From Methanothrix sp. (GTDB lineage: Archaea > Halobacteriota > Methanosarcinia > Methanotrichales > Methanotrichaceae), in NCBI GenBank assembly GCA_003162615.1, contig PMNG01000182.1, forward strand, positions 9,050 to 17,520: a stretch of DNA of 8,471 nt, given 5' to 3'. The notes below the pieces were generated by a model, which did not search any database, was not told where the DNA came from, and saw only the letters and a list, made by a program, of their open reading frames with translations. This document shows, in pieces, positions 1 through 6,278 of the stretch (the first letter of the stretch is position 1; each line of letters starts with the position of its first letter). The translations under genes and the position numbers were made by a program.

Positions 1-209
1 TTCTCGACTATGCGAGTCGCTCTCGCCATGGCGAGATTGAGGTCTCCCGAGGCAACTGATACGCCAAACCTCTTCTCTACGTCCAGAATGTCCTCCAGAG
101 AAACCTCCGGATAGATGATCTTGGCTCCGACAGTCTCTGCTGCTCTGTCTATCTCTTTCTGGATGCCGCTATACTCGGCCCCGCAGGCCAGCTCTGCTAT
201 CCTGATCAT
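1..209 (-). CDS. mmp15: Methanogenesis marker protein 15 (5' part only)
   Basis: Only the first 69 codons are inside the window; the gene runs off the left edge. The N-terminus reads MIRIAELACGAEYSGIQKEI, which matches my recollection of the conserved start of methanogenesis marker 15, including the Cys at residue 9. Known for the family: it occurs only in methanogens and relatives, and its later part is related to the ATPase activators of 2-hydroxyacyl-CoA dehydratases (BcrAD/BadFG type). That domain lies outside this window and cannot be checked. The ATG start is supported by GGAGG at 217-221 with a 7-nt spacer, and it overlaps the mmp5 stop by 4 nt (ATGA), so translation is probably coupled. 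It is the most distal gene seen of the atwA-mmp3-mmp6-mmp5-mmp15 operon. Inference: an ATP-dependent role in MCR maturation or activation. Confidence 0.82.
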   Translation of the reverse strand, partial: MIRIAELACGAEYSGIQKEIDRAAETVGAKIIYPEVSLEDILDVEKRFGVSVASGDLNLAMARATRIVE

Positions 210-643
210 TTCAATCCCTCCAGGAAAGATTTGATCTGGCGAACAAAGGCCCTGGCCTCGACCTCATCCTTTGGATAATTAACTTCCAGGACAGGTATGC
301 CTTTTGTCTTTATCAACAGCCTGACCAGTTCATTTGTCCTGGCGCATCCCGAGCAGCCCGTTAGACACCCGGGTTCGTTCAAAATTATTCCGGCATCTGC
401 CTGCTCGATTAGTGGCCCTATGAGCGACATTCTTCCTCGGACTCCGGAAGGGACATCCACGGCCGCATAGCGCAAACCTTTTTTGGGCTCCTCGGGCGTC
501 ATGTTGAGCGGCGGTGAATCGATTCCAGGTGTTGTTACCCTTGACCTCACTTCGCTAGGAACAACCAGAGCCTGGTGGCCCATCCTCTCCACCAGGTCAG
601 AAAGGATCAAGCTGGTTGGAGGATAAACAATGACTTTAGCCAT
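206..643 (-). CDS. mmp5: Methanogenesis marker protein 5
   Basis: A 145-residue soluble protein with no signal peptide or membrane segment. The most informative motif is a glycine-rich cysteine cluster at residues 92-102 (GCLTGCSGCAR), giving Cys93, Cys97 and Cys100 in a CxxxCxxC pattern suited to an Fe-S cluster or another metal. It follows a hydrophobic strand (AGIILNEPG), so the cysteines sit on a loop after a beta strand. Known for the family: restricted to methanogens and relatives, with no established biochemical function. The ATG start is backed by GAGGT at 649-653, five nt upstream, which overlaps the mmp6 stop. The 3' end overlaps mmp15 by 4 nt. Its place between activation-complex genes and mmp15 suggests a part in MCR activation or metallocluster handling, but that is inference. 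Confidence 0.85.
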   Translation of the reverse strand: MAKVIVYPPTSLILSDLVERMGHQALVVPSEVRSRVTTPGIDSPPLNMTPEEPKKGLRYAAVDVPSGVRGRMSLIGPLIEQADAGIILNEPGCLTGCSGCARTNELVRLLIKTKGIPVLEVNYPKDEVEARAFVRQIKSFLEGLK

Positions 644-651
644 GAAATACC

Positions 652-1089
652 TCAGGAAAACTCATCTTCGATGATCTCTTCAAGCTTCTTCGTGTCCAGG
701 GGTTTCTTCTTTGCTGGTTTTGTTTCGGCCTCGGAAACCTCAGGCTCTCCTTCTGCCTGGTACGCCAAGGCCTTGGAAATCAGAGGCAACAACTTCGCTT
801 CAGACTCGATCATGTAGTAGCCTGGCCTTGCACCACCACCTCGCCGGCCACGACAGCGCCTGGGATCCCCCGGAGGAAACCCGCGTTCCTTGATGAAGAT
901 ACCCGAGGGGTCCAAGGCTCTGATCTCCTCGACAAGCGGTTTAATCACCTCTTCTTCACCGCTGATGATGACCCCAAAGCAGGTCTCTTTGACGTTGACA
1001 TCGTACTTAGAACCATAGATCTTCATGGCTATGTCCGAAGGAAGGATATCGGATTCCGGCGACGTTATGACGTACTTGGTGATCTTCAC
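652..1089 (-). CDS. mmp6: Methanogenesis marker protein 6
   Basis: A 145-residue cytoplasmic protein. The most distinctive part is a basic, glycine/proline-rich stretch at about residues 68-92 (ERGFPPGDPRRCRGRRGG, then ARPGYYMIE), which I recognise as characteristic of marker 6. Cys37 and Cys79 are its only cysteines. The tail from about residue 112 is charged (EPEVSEAETKPAKKKP, then an acidic helix) and probably a flexible linker plus helix. Known for the family: a methanogen-restricted marker without demonstrated activity. The start is GTG, overlapping the mmp3 stop as GTGA, with a strong Shine-Dalgarno six nt upstream. The arginine-rich motif could bind nucleic acid or an acidic partner, but nothing in the sequence decides this. 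Operon position places it with MCR activation. Confidence 0.85.
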   Translation of the reverse strand: MKITKYVITSPESDILPSDIAMKIYGSKYDVNVKETCFGVIISGEEEVIKPLVEEIRALDPSGIFIKERGFPPGDPRRCRGRRGGGARPGYYMIESEAKLLPLISKALAYQAEGEPEVSEAETKPAKKKPLDTKKLEEIIEDEFS

Positions 1090-2612
1090 TTTCGCACCTC
1101 CCGGACATATACTACCTCGTCTTCTTTCACGTCCTTGAGCTTCTCCGGATCCAGGACACGACCGATGATGTTCGTTGCCTCGAACTTCTCCCCTGACGGC
1201 CCGTATCTCTTGTCTTCTACCAGCCTAACTCCGACAAAGCCGATCTTCTTGGCCACCTGATTGGATATTCCAATGGACCCTGCGGGAACCGGGCCCGTTG
1301 GCTTGTTCTCTGGAAGAATCTCCTTGTAGCTTGTGGCCTCTATGGCTGGCTTGAACAGGACTGTGTTCTCGTAGACGAAATAGACAGGCATTGGTCCAAC
1401 GGGCCGCTCCTTCAGACCTGTGACGTGCCTGAAGTAATCCAATGTCTTTGGCGCCAATTGGTCGTACAGCTCGATGGAAACCAGGCGGTTGGCCGGTATG
1501 GACGTTAGCCTTACCTTATTGTCCTTGAGAATACTCATAGTCGCTGCAGGATCCTGATTTACCACAACTGCATCATCACCGGTGTAGCCTTCGACTTGGG
1601 TTTCAATTTCCCGATCCTTCATCGCCGCTAAAGCCTGATCAAGACCCGACCCCATCAGCATTATTCTGTCCGGTTTGACCTTCACAGTCAAGAGGTGACC
1701 GGGCCCGGCCAGCTTTATCATATCCATGCCGGAAGTAACCTTTCCTACTACGGAGTGTCCCATGTTGGAGGTCCGATCTGCTTTGTAGATGAAGACCCGT
1801 CCCAGGCCGCGGCCGCTAGTACGAACAGTGACCGCGCCCTCCAGCCTGGGTTCCCTGTGCTCAAACTTTATGGGCTCAGTTAAGAGCATGTCCGAGGAGA
1901 TGTAAGAGCTGGATATTGAGTCTACCTTGAAGACACCATCCCTGGTCAGAGCCATGAAGAACTCAGCTCCCAAGGGCGCATCCTCGACAAGCTCCACCTC
2001 GAACCTGGTGTATATCTCCATTCCCTCGGCCAGGGGCAGGGCCAGATCTGTGGTAGCCATCTTCTCAGTCAGGTCCTCCCACTCAACTATAGGCTCGACT
2101 CCAATGATCCTGTCATCTTTTTCCAGCCTGTCCAGAGTGTTCTTGCCTCCGACAACCCTGGCAAAAACCCCGCCGTTGGCTGGTGACCCATAGACAGATG
2201 TGTGGCGCTTTCGCACGAATATCAACTGCGTCTTACCGGGATCAAAGCCCGCAGCTCCAAGCGCAATCTCCCAGCGGTTGTACTCGTGGGCAACTCTATC
2301 CCAGGCTATGGGGCTGGTAAAAGGTCCGAAGGCTACAGCGTCGGAAGATGCCCATCGTACTTCTGATTCTTTGATCTTGTCCACACTATTATGCCAGATC
2401 TTCTGAAGATCGGTGTCCAAAAGTTCGATCCTGATCTTGCCCTTTGTGGTGCTGAGCCAGTAGGAGTTTGTCTGCAGGGACTTCTCTCCCCGACCCTTGA
2501 CGATTCCAACTATGGCCCCAACGGCCGGCTTTGTACTGGCTTGGCTCAGGGCATCTCCGAGAGTAGCACCATCTTTTAGGTCGAGGCTAGTTCCGTCAAC
2601 AAGGACCTTCAA
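1086..2612 (-). CDS. mmp3: Methanogenesis marker protein 3, MCR activation complex component
   Basis: A 508-residue soluble protein. Known: Mmp3 co-purifies with McrC, Mmp7, Mmp17 and the A2 ATPase in the complex that reductively activates MCR. The first 25 residues (MKVLVDGTSLDLKDGATLGD) resemble a small beta-grasp domain. Two later regions resemble cyclophilin-type folds: about 255-305, with GRVFIYKADRTSNMGHSVVG then KVTSGMDMI, and about 378-490, with IELYDQLAPKTLDYF, then GSIGISN and IIGRVLDPEKL. Isomerase activity is not implied. The protein contains no cysteine at all, so it cannot bind Fe-S clusters by cysteine and is more likely structural. The start is TTG, one nt after the atwA stop, with GGGGAG five nt upstream. 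The first residues after TTG align with the expected family N-terminus, so I keep this start. Confidence 0.88.
   Translation of the reverse strand: MKVLVDGTSLDLKDGATLGDALSQASTKPAVGAIVGIVKGRGEKSLQTNSYWLSTTKGKIRIELLDTDLQKIWHNSVDKIKESEVRWASSDAVAFGPFTSPIAWDRVAHEYNRWEIALGAAGFDPGKTQLIFVRKRHTSVYGSPANGGVFARVVGGKNTLDRLEKDDRIIGVEPIVEWEDLTEKMATTDLALPLAEGMEIYTRFEVELVEDAPLGAEFFMALTRDGVFKVDSISSSYISSDMLLTEPIKFEHREPRLEGAVTVRTSGRGLGRVFIYKADRTSNMGHSVVGKVTSGMDMIKLAGPGHLLTVKVKPDRIMLMGSGLDQALAAMKDREIETQVEGYTGDDAVVVNQDPAATMSILKDNKVRLTSIPANRLVSIELYDQLAPKTLDYFRHVTGLKERPVGPMPVYFVYENTVLFKPAIEATSYKEILPENKPTGPVPAGSIGISNQVAKKIGFVGVRLVEDKRYGPSGEKFEATNIIGRVLDPEKLKDVKEDEVVYVREVRK
1096..1102 (-). promoter_or_regulatory. Ribosome binding site fixing the GTG start of mmp6
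   Basis: GGGAGGT lies inside the 3' end of mmp3, six nt before GTG. It is close to the archaeal anti-16S consensus GGAGGTGA and makes the GTG at 1089 the convincing start of mmp6. Confidence 0.75.
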
Positions 2613-2613
2613 T

Positions 2614-4230
2614 TCAACTCCCCAGCAGCTCCTTCTCTTCCTCTTCTGTGATCTTGGCCATAACCTCTTCAGGAAGTCCCGTAAAGATAGCCTTTCCGTT
2701 GCGCATGAGCAGGGCCCTATCGCATACGTTCTTTACGAAGTCCATGTCGTGGCTTACGATGACGAAGGTCTCGCCCAGCTCGGCTCTGGCGTTTAGGATG
2801 GATTTCGTGACTTCGATCTTGGTTATGGGGTCCATGGTGCCGGTAGGCTCGTCCAGGATCACAATGCTCGGCTCCTTAATTAGGACCTGAGCCATGGCTA
2901 TTCTGTGGCGCTCTCCCTCGGAAAGCTCATCGGGCATCTTGTTTAACACTGCCTCAGCTTGTTCGTCAGTGAATCCGACCGTTGTCAGAGTATGAATCGC
3001 CTTTCTCTCTGCCAGCTCGAAAGGAAGAGCGAGGCCGATGGACTCAGTGAGGTTGTCGATTACGGTTCTTGACGGGTAGAGAGTGTACTCCTGGTGAAGG
3101 ATTCCTATGTATTTGGTGGCCCTTCCTCGACCGTTAGATCCCAGGATGTTCATATCCACCCACTCGTCTCCAACTCTTACTAAGGCGTTTCCGGATGTGG
3201 AGGTGATGATGCCGCTTATTATCTTGGACAGAGTGGTCTTTCCGCCGCCGCTGATTCCAACCAGTCCGAAGATCTCTCCTTCTTTCACATCAAAGCTGAC
3301 ACCGTCAACGGCTTTGACAACCCCTCGGTCTATGCTGATGTATCTCTTGGAAAGGTCGTTTACTCTGATGATCGGCTCGCCTACCTCTACTGCTTCCCGT
3401 TTACCGAGTTCGCCTGCCATTGAGAGGAACTGGGCGGCCACGTCCTTGGGATCTCCAAGGCACTTGATCTCGCCCTGGTCCAGGAGTACTGCTCTGTCGG
3501 TGAGGTCGATCATAACGTCCTCCCAATGGCTCGTGATGATCAGGGTCATCTTGAAGTCCTTGACAGCCCTTTTTATGGACTCGTGAACAACCTCTGCGGT
3601 AGATGGGTCGAGGGTTCCAGTGGGCTCGTCTGCTAAAAGCAGCATGGGCGACTTCGCCAATTGCCGTGCCAGCACAACGCGCTGCTTTTCTCCGCCGGAG
3701 AGCTCCCTGGCGACGTGCATCATCCGATGGGATAGATTTACCTCATCAAGTAGGTCCGCCGCTCGATAAATGGTTATAGCCTCTCCTGAGTCTTCCACAG
3801 CTCTCATGACGTTGACTATAACCCTCTCATCGCCGTAGAGAGCAAAGGTCCTCTGGAGCATGATTGCGACTCTTCTAACAATGTCCCTCCTCAGAGGATC
3901 GTTGGTGTCTAAAGCGACGAAGTCGGCATCTATGTGCTCTAAAATTCCACCACACCTGCATTTCTGCCCGACGTGGCTGGGCGGTTCCACGTGCCGACAG
4001 GATTTGCACCTGGCGACATGGTATATAACGCTGCCAGTGATGTCCGGGAATGTCTCCACCCCTCGGAGCACATGCATTAAAACGCTTTTTCCTGAGCCGC
4101 TTCTGCCCAGAAAGCCGACCGATTCTCCCTCCTCTATTACAAGGTTGATTTTGCGCAGGGCTTCAACCTCACCAAAACGAACTGTCAGATCCCGGATCTC
4201 GATGAAAGGTGCCAAACTATCATGCCCCAT
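2614..4230 (-). CDS. atwA: Methyl-coenzyme M reductase activation component A2 (twin-NBD ATPase)
   Basis: A 538-residue soluble ABC-type ATPase with two nucleotide-binding domains and no membrane segment. Known: A2 is the ATPase that drives reductive activation of MCR. NBD1 has Walker A G42-S49 (GRSGSGKS), Q-loop Gln126, signature LSGGEKQR at 177-184, Walker B ending D201-E202 and H-loop His235. NBD2 has Walker A G325-T332 (GISGGGKT), Q-loop Gln380, signature LSEGERHR at 436-443, Walker B ending D460-E461 and His494. Both sites look catalytically intact. NBD1 carries an insert with Cys75, Cys78, Cys91 and Cys93 (CxxC, then CRC), a zinc-ribbon-like set. The C-terminus is acidic. No Shine-Dalgarno precedes the ATG, fitting a first gene with a short leader. 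It heads the operon with mmp3 one nt downstream. Confidence 0.93.
   Translation of the reverse strand: MGHDSLAPFIEIRDLTVRFGEVEALRKINLVIEEGESVGFLGRSGSGKSVLMHVLRGVETFPDITGSVIYHVARCKSCRHVEPPSHVGQKCRCGGILEHIDADFVALDTNDPLRRDIVRRVAIMLQRTFALYGDERVIVNVMRAVEDSGEAITIYRAADLLDEVNLSHRMMHVARELSGGEKQRVVLARQLAKSPMLLLADEPTGTLDPSTAEVVHESIKRAVKDFKMTLIITSHWEDVMIDLTDRAVLLDQGEIKCLGDPKDVAAQFLSMAGELGKREAVEVGEPIIRVNDLSKRYISIDRGVVKAVDGVSFDVKEGEIFGLVGISGGGKTTLSKIISGIITSTSGNALVRVGDEWVDMNILGSNGRGRATKYIGILHQEYTLYPSRTVIDNLTESIGLALPFELAERKAIHTLTTVGFTDEQAEAVLNKMPDELSEGERHRIAMAQVLIKEPSIVILDEPTGTMDPITKIEVTKSILNARAELGETFVIVSHDMDFVKNVCDRALLMRNGKAIFTGLPEEVMAKITEEEEKELLGS
2618..2623 (-). promoter_or_regulatory. Ribosome binding site for the TTG start of mmp3
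   Basis: GGGGAG lies within the last codons of atwA, five nt before TTG. It supports TTG as the mmp3 start and implies that ribosomes finishing atwA can reinitiate locally. Confidence 0.55.
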
Positions 4231-4278
4231 TAGATTGAGTGTAATGCAGTTTCTCTGCGTTATTCAGTTGGAATGATG

Positions 4279-4290
4279 ATACTTAAGTTT
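4279..4290 (-). promoter_or_regulatory. Putative TATA box of the atwA-mmp operon
   Basis: On the minus strand this reads AAACTTAAGTAT, an A/T-rich box about 50 nt before the atwA ATG. Initiation about 25 nt downstream would give a leader of roughly 30 nt. It is only a moderate match to the archaeal TATA consensus, and other A/T-rich stretches nearby (for example around 4380) could serve instead. Confidence 0.4.
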
Positions 4291-4299
4291 ATCCAAGGT

Positions 4300-4330
4300 T
4301 GTAACATAACGGCCGATAACGATCGTTACA
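4300..4330. promoter_or_regulatory. Symmetric TAAC/GTTA element upstream of atwA, candidate operator
   Basis: This 31-bp stretch begins with TGTAAC and ends with its complement GTTACA. Inside it is a perfect 12-bp palindrome, TAACGATCGTTA, at 4317-4328. TAAC also occurs at 4302, 4307 and 4317; the TAACG copies at 4307 and 4317 are exactly 10 bp apart, one helical turn. It sits about 10 bp upstream of the putative TATA box, where archaeal activators often bind. The binding protein is unknown. Confidence 0.45.
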
Positions 4331-4504
4331 GCTTCATGATCAAAGTATCTTCAAAGTCGATATCCGAATTAATCAATTTAGTATTTTATGGTTGAATTAG
4401 CTGAATGCACAGGTGTTAACTTAGATCATTGGCCATATTGATGATGAAATTGAGTCTCTTAGATTGAGGTCCTAGGTGCTGTGCTTACTCTAGATTTTAG
4501 TATA

Positions 4505-4535
4505 CTCTGAGATTTCTAATCTGCTCTGAGATTTC
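4505..4535. repeat. Pair of 12-bp direct repeats
   Basis: CTCTGAGATTTC occurs exactly at 4505-4516 and again at 4524-4535, 19 bp apart. It lies about 55-85 nt beyond the CNNM stop, far upstream of atwA. A role is not evident; it could be a small local duplication or part of a 3' end signal. Confidence 0.5.
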
Positions 4536-4590
4536 GGCTGTCCAAAGATTAGGTTCTCGACAAATTCTATAGGCGAGACTTTAAGAACAG

Positions 4591-5892
4591 TCATCCGTTA
4601 CTGCCTACACCTGGCTTGATTATCATCTTATCGATCCTGTTCTCGTCCATGTCCACAACCTCGAAGCTAAGATCGTCCCATACAAACCGGTCTCCTGTAG
4701 AGGGAATTCGCCCCAAATGCATCATCACAAACCCTCCAATGGTCTGGTAGTAGCCGCTATCTTCTCCTGGTAAGCGCTTCACTTGGAAGATCTCTTTGAA
4801 CTCGTCTGTGGAGAGCATGCCGTCTACAAGCCAAGAACCGTCATCGCGCTTCACTACCTGGGGTTCAGTTGGCTTTCCTACGTAAGGCATGTCTCCGACG
4901 ATGGCCTCTAGAATGTCTTTTAGAGTCACTAGGCCCTGAATCCCGCCGTACTCATCTACGACCAGAGCCACCTGCGCCCCGGATTGCCTGAACAGCTCCA
5001 GGATCTTAAGGGCAGCCATGCTCTCAGGTATGAACTGAGGGGGCATCAGGGACGACTTCAGATCTATCTGCTGATCTTTTAGGCTGCAGGATAGCATGTC
5101 TCTTGACCGAACGACGCCCAATACATCGTCGAGGCTGCCTCTCCCGACAGGGAAAAGTGGGTAATCACTCGCCTCAACTTTGAGTCTGATCTCATCAGGA
5201 GAGTCGTCGATGTCCAGCCAGATGACATCGGCTCGGGGTATCATGAGTGAAGCTGCTCTCCTGTCGCTCAGACGGAAGACCCTCTCCACTATGTCCTGTT
5301 CGACCTCCTCGAACACTCCCGCCCTTGTTCCTTCGTCGATGAGGATCTTGATCTCTTCTTCGGTAACAGGAGGCTCTTCTACAGGTTTTATGCCTGCGAC
5401 CTTCAAAACAAGATCTGTAGAAATGCTGAGAATACGAACCACAGGCGAGAGGAGCAAGGATATTGTGTTCATGGGGGATGCTATGATTGAGGCAACCTTT
5501 TCAGGCCTGCTCATACCCAGTCTTTTTGGAACTAACTCCCCAACTACTAAGGAAAAGTAAGAGATGCCCATCACCACTAGGATGATGCCTGCGATGTGGC
5601 TGTAGGGCGTCAGCAGGGGAATTTCCTTCAGCCTGGCTTCCACTTCACCTGCTACAGTGGATCCACCGAAAGCGCCCGCAAGGATGCTGATGAAAGTTAC
5701 GCCGATCTGACAAGTTGAGAGGAAACGGTTTGGAGAGCTTGCAAGCTCCAGAGCCTTCCGGGCTCCTTCGTCTCCTTCGTTGGCCCGCTGCTGCAGGCGG
5801 GCCTTTCGTGAGGAGATCAGAGCAATCTCGGACAGAACGAAGATTCCGTTAATGATTATCAGCAGGAGGATTATTGCTATCTCAGTGATCAT
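4591..5892 (-). CDS. CNNM/CorC-type membrane protein with CBS pair (DUF21 family)
   Basis: A 433-residue protein with the classic order of the CNNM/HlyC/CorC family. The DUF21 transmembrane domain (about residues 1-165) has family motifs NGIFVLSEIALISSRKARL at 15-33, STCQIGVTFISI at 59-70 and VVGELVPKRLGM at 116-127, with membrane segments near 3-22, 60-78, 100-122 and 136-160. A CBS pair follows (about 210-335), with MIPRADVIWLD, YPLFPVG and VVDEYGGIQGLVTLKDILEA. A CorC_HlyC C-terminal domain (about 345-428) ends the protein. Known: homologues transport or sense Mg2+ and other divalent cations, with the CBS domains binding adenine nucleotides. Substrate here is unknown. The ATG shares one nt with the stop of a preceding short ORF (TAATG). 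It has its own upstream TATA box, so it is probably independent of the mmp operon. Confidence 0.9.
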   Translation of the reverse strand: MITEIAIILLLIIINGIFVLSEIALISSRKARLQQRANEGDEGARKALELASSPNRFLSTCQIGVTFISILAGAFGGSTVAGEVEARLKEIPLLTPYSHIAGIILVVMGISYFSLVVGELVPKRLGMSRPEKVASIIASPMNTISLLLSPVVRILSISTDLVLKVAGIKPVEEPPVTEEEIKILIDEGTRAGVFEEVEQDIVERVFRLSDRRAASLMIPRADVIWLDIDDSPDEIRLKVEASDYPLFPVGRGSLDDVLGVVRSRDMLSCSLKDQQIDLKSSLMPPQFIPESMAALKILELFRQSGAQVALVVDEYGGIQGLVTLKDILEAIVGDMPYVGKPTEPQVVKRDDGSWLVDGMLSTDEFKEIFQVKRLPGEDSGYYQTIGGFVMMHLGRIPSTGDRFVWDDLSFEVVDMDENRIDKMIIKPGVGSNG

Positions 5893-6011
5893 TAACTATT
5901 CATCCTGGAGACTGAAACTCGATATTCGAATTCCGCGCTTGCAAGCTCGGGCATCCTCCCCATACGGAACCGGAACCGCTGATACTTGGCACACGGTTGC
6001 GTTATTCCCAT
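5892..6011 (-). CDS. Possible 39-residue leader ORF coupled to the CNNM gene
   Basis: An ATG-started ORF of 39 codons runs between the putative promoter and the CNNM start, and its TAA shares one nt with the CNNM ATG (TAATG). It would encode MGITQPCAKYQRFRFRMGRM followed by PELASAEFEYRVSVSRMNS, a basic peptide with one cysteine. I recognise no family. AGGAG lies at 6023-6027, but the 11-nt spacer to the ATG is long. The tandem CGGAAC pair at 5965-5978 encodes the RFRF part. Seen: the open frame and the overlap. Inferred: translation, and coupling of CNNM synthesis to it. An ORF this short can arise by chance, so the call is tentative. Confidence 0.3.
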   Translation of the reverse strand: MGITQPCAKYQRFRFRMGRMPELASAEFEYRVSVSRMNS

Positions 6012-6278
6012 CTATATCGAATCTCCTGATTATCTAATGGGTTCAAGATATTATATATAAGTTGGTGATGTGACTGCTAAACGAGGATCATTAGATTGAA
6101 AACCAATGGAGTGATTCTGCTTTCGATTCCAGAAAATATTCTCGGTTATCAAATCTGGCTCACGCACTGTTGTTATCCCAAATCCACTCAATCATTTATC
6201 TTCAAGCTAGATATGGGAGGCTTTGTGGCCTGCTAGAGAAGTGAGATGAGCGTCCTGTTGCAATAATAATGCAATAGC
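5893..6278. other. Intergenic region between the AI-2E family gene and the CNNM gene
   Basis: The right part (6062-6278) is the 3' flank of the AI-2E family gene. It holds a weak inverted repeat at 6258-6274 (TTGCA, 7-nt loop, TGCAA) a few nt after the stop, without a T tract. The left part holds the TATA box, the 39-codon leader ORF and a 10-bp palindrome GCTTGCAAGC at 5937-5946 within that ORF. I see no RNA gene. Confidence 0.5.
6051..6060 (-). promoter_or_regulatory. Strong TATA box upstream of the CNNM gene
   Basis: TTATATATAA is a near-ideal archaeal TATA box and is symmetric, so its strand is assigned from the downstream gene. Initiation about 25 nt on, near 6030, would give a leader of about 20 nt to the short ORF and about 138 nt to the CNNM ATG. 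Confidence 0.55.

Larger units (their letters stand above)
4231..4590. other. Intergenic region between the CNNM gene and atwA
   Basis: These 360 nt hold the 3' flank of the CNNM gene and the promoter region of the atwA operon. They are clearly more A/T-rich than the flanking genes. Apart from the TATA-like box, the TAAC element and a pair of 12-bp direct repeats, I see no RNA gene and no ORF longer than about 20 codons. No clear hairpin-plus-T-tract terminator follows the CNNM gene. Confidence 0.6.

Noticed and set aside
3107..3586. Plus-strand ORF of 159 codons antisense to atwA
   Set aside because: Lies wholly inside a well-supported gene; a low-complexity Ser/Pro/Thr-rich shadow frame. 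The same holds for the other plus-strand frames opposite mmp3, atwA, the CNNM gene and the AI-2E family gene.
4336..4395. Plus-strand 19-codon ORF beginning MIKVSSKSISEL
   Set aside because: Too short to distinguish from chance, with no Shine-Dalgarno; it opposes all neighbouring genes.
6258..6274. Inverted repeat just after the AI-2E family gene stop as a terminator
   Set aside because: The stem is only 5 bp with an A/T-rich 7-nt loop and no following T tract.
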